Positions 5,658 to 8,541 of a stretch of DNA of 8,541 bases are shown piece after piece. Each line of letters starts with the position of its first letter. Position 1 is the first letter of the stretch. A program made the translations under genes and the position numbers. The notes beneath the pieces are model-generated. The model saw nothing but the letters and a program-made list of their open reading frames with translations, was not told the origin of the DNA and did not search any database. Source of the stretch: Tardiphaga sp. (lineage in GTDB: Bacteria > Pseudomonadota > Alphaproteobacteria > Rhizobiales > Xanthobacteraceae); assembly GCA_028290765.1 (NCBI GenBank), contig JAQGJF010000277.1:1-8541 (forward strand). Reading direction: 5' to 3'.

Positions 5658-7277
5658 CTACCGCGCATCCTCAACGATCATCGCCGCGCCTTTTTCGGCG
5701 ATCATCGCGGTCGGCGTATTGGTGTTGCCCGAGGTGATGGTCGGCATCACCGAGGCGTCGACGACGCGCAGCCCCTGCACACCATGAAATCGCAGCCGTT
5801 CGTCGACGACAGCCAGGGGATCGGATGCCGCGCCCATTTTCGCGGTGCCCACGGGGTGAAAGATCGTGGTGCCGATGTCGCCGGCGGCTTTCGCCAGCGA
5901 AGCATCGTCGTCGCCGACCGAGGGGCCGGGCAGATATTCCTCCGGACGATAGGGTTTTAGCGCCGGCTGCTTCATCAGCCGCCGCGTGGTGCGGATCGCG
6001 TCGGCGGCGACTTCGCGGTCTTCTTCGGTGGACAAATAATGCGGCGCGATCGCAGGCGCCTGATCCGGCTCGGCGGAGCGCAGCCGGACCGTGCCGCGCG
6101 AGGTCGGCTGCAGGTTGCAGGCGCTGACGGTGACGGCGGGAAAACGGTGCAGGGGATCGCCGAACTTGTCGAGCGACAGCGGCTGGACATGGAACTGGAT
6201 ATTGGCGCGTTCGCGCCGCGGATCCGAGCGGGTGAAAATGCCGAGTTGCGATGGCGCCATGGTCAGCGGCCCGCGCCGCCGCAACGCGTAATCGAGTCCC
6301 ATCCATGCGCGTCTTGCCAGCGAATAATAGGTCTCGTTGAGCGTGCGCACGCCCTCGACCTTGTAGATCGCGCGCTGCTGCAGATGGTCCTGCAGGTTGC
6401 GGCCGACGCCCTGCCGGTCCAGCACGGTCTCGATGCCGAGCGGCGCCAGCCAGTCCGCCGGCCCGATGCCGGAGCGTTGCAGCAGATGCGGTGAGCCGAT
6501 CGAACCGGCGCAGAGGATGACTTCGCCGCTCGCGCGGGCCTCGAAAATCTCGCCGCCCTGCATGAACGAGACGCCTACGGCGCGGCCGTTCTCGACCATC
6601 AGGCGATCCACCAGCACGTTGGTCTCGAGACGCAGATTGGTCCTGTTCAAGGCGGGTTTCAGGAATCCGCGCGCCGAGGACCAGCGGCGGCCGCGCTTCT
6701 GGTTGACGTGAAAATAGCCGATGCCTTCGTTGTCGCCGGTATTGAAATCCGGAGTCCGGCGGATGCCCATTTCGGCGGCGGCGTCGGCGATGGCGTCGAG
6801 GACCTTCCACGACAGCCGCGGCGCTTCGATCCGCCAGCCGCCGCCGGTGCCATGATGCTCGCTGTCGCCGAGGAAATGGTCTTCCAGCTTTCGAAAGGCG
6901 GGCAGCACGTCGTTCCAGCCCCAGCCGGTGAGCCCGAGCTGTCGCCAATGGTCATAATCGGCAGCTTGGCCGCGCATCGAGATCATGGCATTGATCGCCG
7001 ACGATCCGCCGATCACCTTGCCCCTTGGATAGGCCAGCGAACGGCCGTTGAGGCCGGCTTCCGGTTCGGTGCGAAACATCCAGTCGGAACGTGGGTTGCC
7101 GATCGCAAACAAATAGCCGACCGGGATATGAAACCAGATCCAGTTGTCGTTGCCGCCGGCTTCCAGGATCAGGACGCGTTTGTTCGGATCCGCCGACAGG
7201 CGGTTGGCGACGATACAGCCGGCCGTCCCCGCGCCGACGACGATATAGTCGAAATCACCCTCGATCTGTTTCGTCAT
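5658..7277 (-). CDS. GMC-family FAD-dependent oxidoreductase (choline/alcohol dehydrogenase-like)
   Basis: GMC enzymes are FAD flavoproteins that oxidise alcohols to aldehydes. This 539-residue protein has the usual length of the bacterial choline dehydrogenase/alcohol dehydrogenase branch. Visible elements are the FAD-binding Rossmann motif YIVVGAGTAGCIVANRL (11-27), the LILEAG strand end (36-41), GMC signature 1 PRGKVIGGSSAINAMIS (84-100), signature 2 GSIGSPHLLQRSGIG (258-272), the catalytic His474 in IFHPVGTAKMG, and the second active-site region SGNTNTPTAM (516-525) with Asn518/Asn520. No signal peptide or membrane segment is seen, so it is probably cytoplasmic. ATG 7277 lies one codon after an in-frame TGA and is the only sensible start. 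The gene diverges from the amidohydrolase gene and ends in an intrinsic terminator. The substrate cannot be read from the sequence; GMC annotations as choline dehydrogenase are often wrong, and no betaine pathway gene is in view. Confidence 0.93.
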   Translation of the reverse strand: MTKQIEGDFDYIVVGAGTAGCIVANRLSADPNKRVLILEAGGNDNWIWFHIPVGYLFAIGNPRSDWMFRTEPEAGLNGRSLAYPRGKVIGGSSAINAMISMRGQAADYDHWRQLGLTGWGWNDVLPAFRKLEDHFLGDSEHHGTGGGWRIEAPRLSWKVLDAIADAAAEMGIRRTPDFNTGDNEGIGYFHVNQKRGRRWSSARGFLKPALNRTNLRLETNVLVDRLMVENGRAVGVSFMQGGEIFEARASGEVILCAGSIGSPHLLQRSGIGPADWLAPLGIETVLDRQGVGRNLQDHLQQRAIYKVEGVRTLNETYYSLARRAWMGLDYALRRRGPLTMAPSQLGIFTRSDPRRERANIQFHVQPLSLDKFGDPLHRFPAVTVSACNLQPTSRGTVRLRSAEPDQAPAIAPHYLSTEEDREVAADAIRTTRRLMKQPALKPYRPEEYLPGPSVGDDDASLAKAAGDIGTTIFHPVGTAKMGAASDPLAVVDERLRFHGVQGLRVVDASVMPTITSGNTNTPTAMIAEKGAAMIVEDAR

Positions 7278-7391
7278 CGGTCACCGCTTCACAAAGCTGC
7301 ATGAACTGCCCCACGAATGGGCAATATGGCGTCCGGAAGCCCTTAGCGTTGCCGCGGGCCGCTGTACAGCACCTCGGCCGCGCTCCAGGAA

Positions 7392-7410
7392 TGGTTGGGG
7401 AGTGGTTGGG
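7392..7410 (+). repeat. 11-bp-period direct repeat in the divergent GMC/M20 spacer
   Basis: TGGTTGGG occurs at 7392-7399 and again at 7403-7410 with GAG between them, an 11-bp period that puts both on one face of the helix. The second copy overlaps the -35-like hexamer of the candidate promoter of the amidohydrolase gene, a typical place for a repressor or activator site. No known regulator is recognised and no regulator gene lies in the window. Confidence 0.35.
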
Positions 7411-7434
7411 TGGATCGCGCGCCCGTGCTAGACA
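7406..7434 (+). promoter_or_regulatory. Candidate promoter of the M20 amidohydrolase gene
   Basis: TTGGGT (7406-7411) and TAGACA (7429-7434) are separated by 17 bp, the optimal sigma-70 distance. Each hexamer matches the consensus at only about half of its positions. Initiation near 7441 would give a leader of about 50 nt before the ATG at 7490. The call rests mainly on spacing and position. Confidence 0.3.
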
Positions 7435-7489
7435 GCATCACCCCCGCCATTCATCCCTGCACCGGCGGGACCGTTTCGAGAGTTGACCC

Positions 7490-8541
7490 ATGCCCATCAT
7501 CAATCGTGTCGCCGACCTGCAACCGGACATCATGGCCTGGCGCCGTGACCTGCATGCGCATCCCGAGGTGATGTACGACGTGCACCGGACCGCGGCTTTC
7601 GTGGCGGAGCGGCTGCGGGAATTCGGTTGCGACGAGGTTGCCACCGGATTGGGCCGGACCGGCGTGGTCGGCGTGATCAAGGGCCGCAAGCCGGCCGCGG
7701 GCGCCGACGTCAGGGTGATCGGCCTGCGCGCCGACATGGACGCGCTGCCGATCGAGGAAGAAACCAATCTGCCCTATGCGTCGACCATCCCGGGCAAGAT
7801 GCACGCCTGCGGCCACGACGGCCACACCGCGATGCTGCTCGGCGCCGCGCGATATCTCGCCGAGACCCGCAACTTCAGTGGCGACGCGGTGGTGATTTTC
7901 CAGCCGGCCGAGGAAGGGGGCGCCGGCGCCGCCGCCATGATCAAGGACGGGCTGATGGAGCGGTTCGCGATCGATCAGGTCTACGGCATGCACAATGGCC
8001 CGGGGCTGCCGGTCGGCAGCTTCGCAACCCGGCCGGGTCCGATCATGGCCGCCACCGAGCACATCACCATCAAGATCGAGGGCCTCGGCGGCCACGCGGC
8101 GCGGCCGCACAAATGCATCGATTCGGTGATGGTCGGCGCGCAGCTCGTCACCGCGCTGCAATCGATCGTGTCGCGCAACGTCGACCCGCTGGATTCGGCG
8201 GTGATTTCGATCTGCGAATTTCACGCCGGCAACGCCAACAACGTGATCCCGCAAACCGCCGTATTGCGGGGCACCGCCCGGACGTTGCGGCCCGAGGTGC
8301 GCGACCTGCTCGAGCAACGCGTGCGCGAGGTCTGCGCCGGCGTCGCCCTCCTCACCGGGGCCAAAATCGAACTCGATTACGAGCGTAGCTATCCCGTGGT
8401 GGTCAATCATGCCGCGCAAACCGCGCTGGCCGCCCGGGTCGCCGGCGAGATCGCCGGCGAGGCCAACGTCAGCACCGACATGATCCCGATCATGGGGGCG
8501 GAGGATTTTTCCTACATGCTGGAGAAGCGGCCGGGCGCTTT
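7490..8541 (+). CDS. M20D family metal-dependent amidohydrolase (hippurate hydrolase-like), cut at the 3' end
   Basis: M20D enzymes are cytoplasmic dinuclear-metal hydrolases that release an acyl group or amine from N-acyl amino acids and related amides (hippurate hydrolase, IAA-amino acid hydrolase, aminoacylase). The window has 350 complete codons of a protein that is normally near 390. Landmarks in order: RRDLHAHPE (18-26), LRADMDALPI (79-88), the metal-binding MHACGHDGHTAMLLGAA (104-120) with Cys107 and His109, QPAEEGGAGA (138-147) with the Glu141-Glu142 pair, MHNGP (167-171) with His168, the dimerisation-domain motif GHAARPH (201-207), and GAEDFSYML (336-344), which precedes the last metal-binding histidine outside the window. 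ATG 7490 is preceded by a GAGAG purine stretch at a suitable distance and is followed at once by conserved sequence. The gene is divergent from the GMC oxidoreductase gene, so shared regulation is possible. The specific substrate is unknown. Confidence 0.93.
   Translation, partial: MPIINRVADLQPDIMAWRRDLHAHPEVMYDVHRTAAFVAERLREFGCDEVATGLGRTGVVGVIKGRKPAAGADVRVIGLRADMDALPIEEETNLPYASTIPGKMHACGHDGHTAMLLGAARYLAETRNFSGDAVVIFQPAEEGGAGAAAMIKDGLMERFAIDQVYGMHNGPGLPVGSFATRPGPIMAATEHITIKIEGLGGHAARPHKCIDSVMVGAQLVTALQSIVSRNVDPLDSAVISICEFHAGNANNVIPQTAVLRGTARTLRPEVRDLLEQRVREVCAGVALLTGAKIELDYERSYPVVVNHAAQTALAARVAGEIAGEANVSTDMIPIMGAEDFSYMLEKRPGA

Noticed and set aside
5671..6948. A 425-codon minus-strand open frame in another phase of the GMC oxidoreductase gene
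   Set aside because: It is Arg-rich and lacks motifs, whereas the overlapping frame has both GMC signatures and the catalytic histidine.
7307..7323. A short inverted repeat, TGCCC-N7-GGGCA, upstream of the GMC oxidoreductase start
   Set aside because: Five base pairs in GC-rich DNA are expected by chance, and there is no T tract or second copy to suggest a terminator or operator.
7451..8419. A 322-codon minus-strand open frame opposite the M20 amidohydrolase
   Set aside because: It is antisense to clear M20D motifs, is His/Asp/Arg-rich and has no recognisable domain.

Overview
The window looks like a chromosomal stretch of a Bradyrhizobium/Rhodopseudomonas-type alphaproteobacterium (Nitrobacteraceae). 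The coding DNA is GC-rich, the HpnN and HpnO proteins resemble those of that group, and a long palindromic intergenic repeat resembles ones I recall from Bradyrhizobium genomes. The assignment rests on protein recognition and gene order, not on a database search.

Positions 1-5486 are the distal part of a hopanoid (bacterial sterol-like lipid) gene cluster. Reading left to right: the 5' third of ispH on the minus strand (last step of the MEP pathway, making IPP/DMAPP); a 407-base AT-richer intergenic region with several promoter-like elements; hpnN on the plus strand (RND-type inner-membrane hopanoid transporter); a DUF2147 exported protein on the minus strand whose 3' end overlaps the 3' end of hpnN; a 99-base divergent promoter region; and hpnO on the plus strand (PLP aminotransferase for aminobacteriohopanetriol). 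Together they cover precursor supply, side-chain amination and delivery of hopanoids towards the outer membrane. The DUF2147 protein sits among them without an assigned role.

Positions 5487-5657 lie between two convergent genes. They hold a 126-bp element with perfect 32-bp inverted termini, each arm itself a hairpin, and in the centre an intrinsic terminator oriented for the minus-strand gene on the right.

Positions 5658-8541 hold a divergent pair of catabolic-type genes: a complete GMC-family FAD oxidoreductase on the minus strand and an M20D amidohydrolase on the plus strand that runs off the right edge. They have no obvious link to hopanoids. Their 212-bp spacer carries an 11-bp-period direct repeat overlapping a candidate promoter.

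I see no CRISPR array, phage gene, transposase, tRNA or rRNA. The coding content is largely recognisable. The items most worth following are regulatory: a duplicated promoter-like cassette plus an EcfG-like site before hpnN, the nested palindrome, and the conserved-looking but unexplained DUF2147 gene between hpnN and hpnO.
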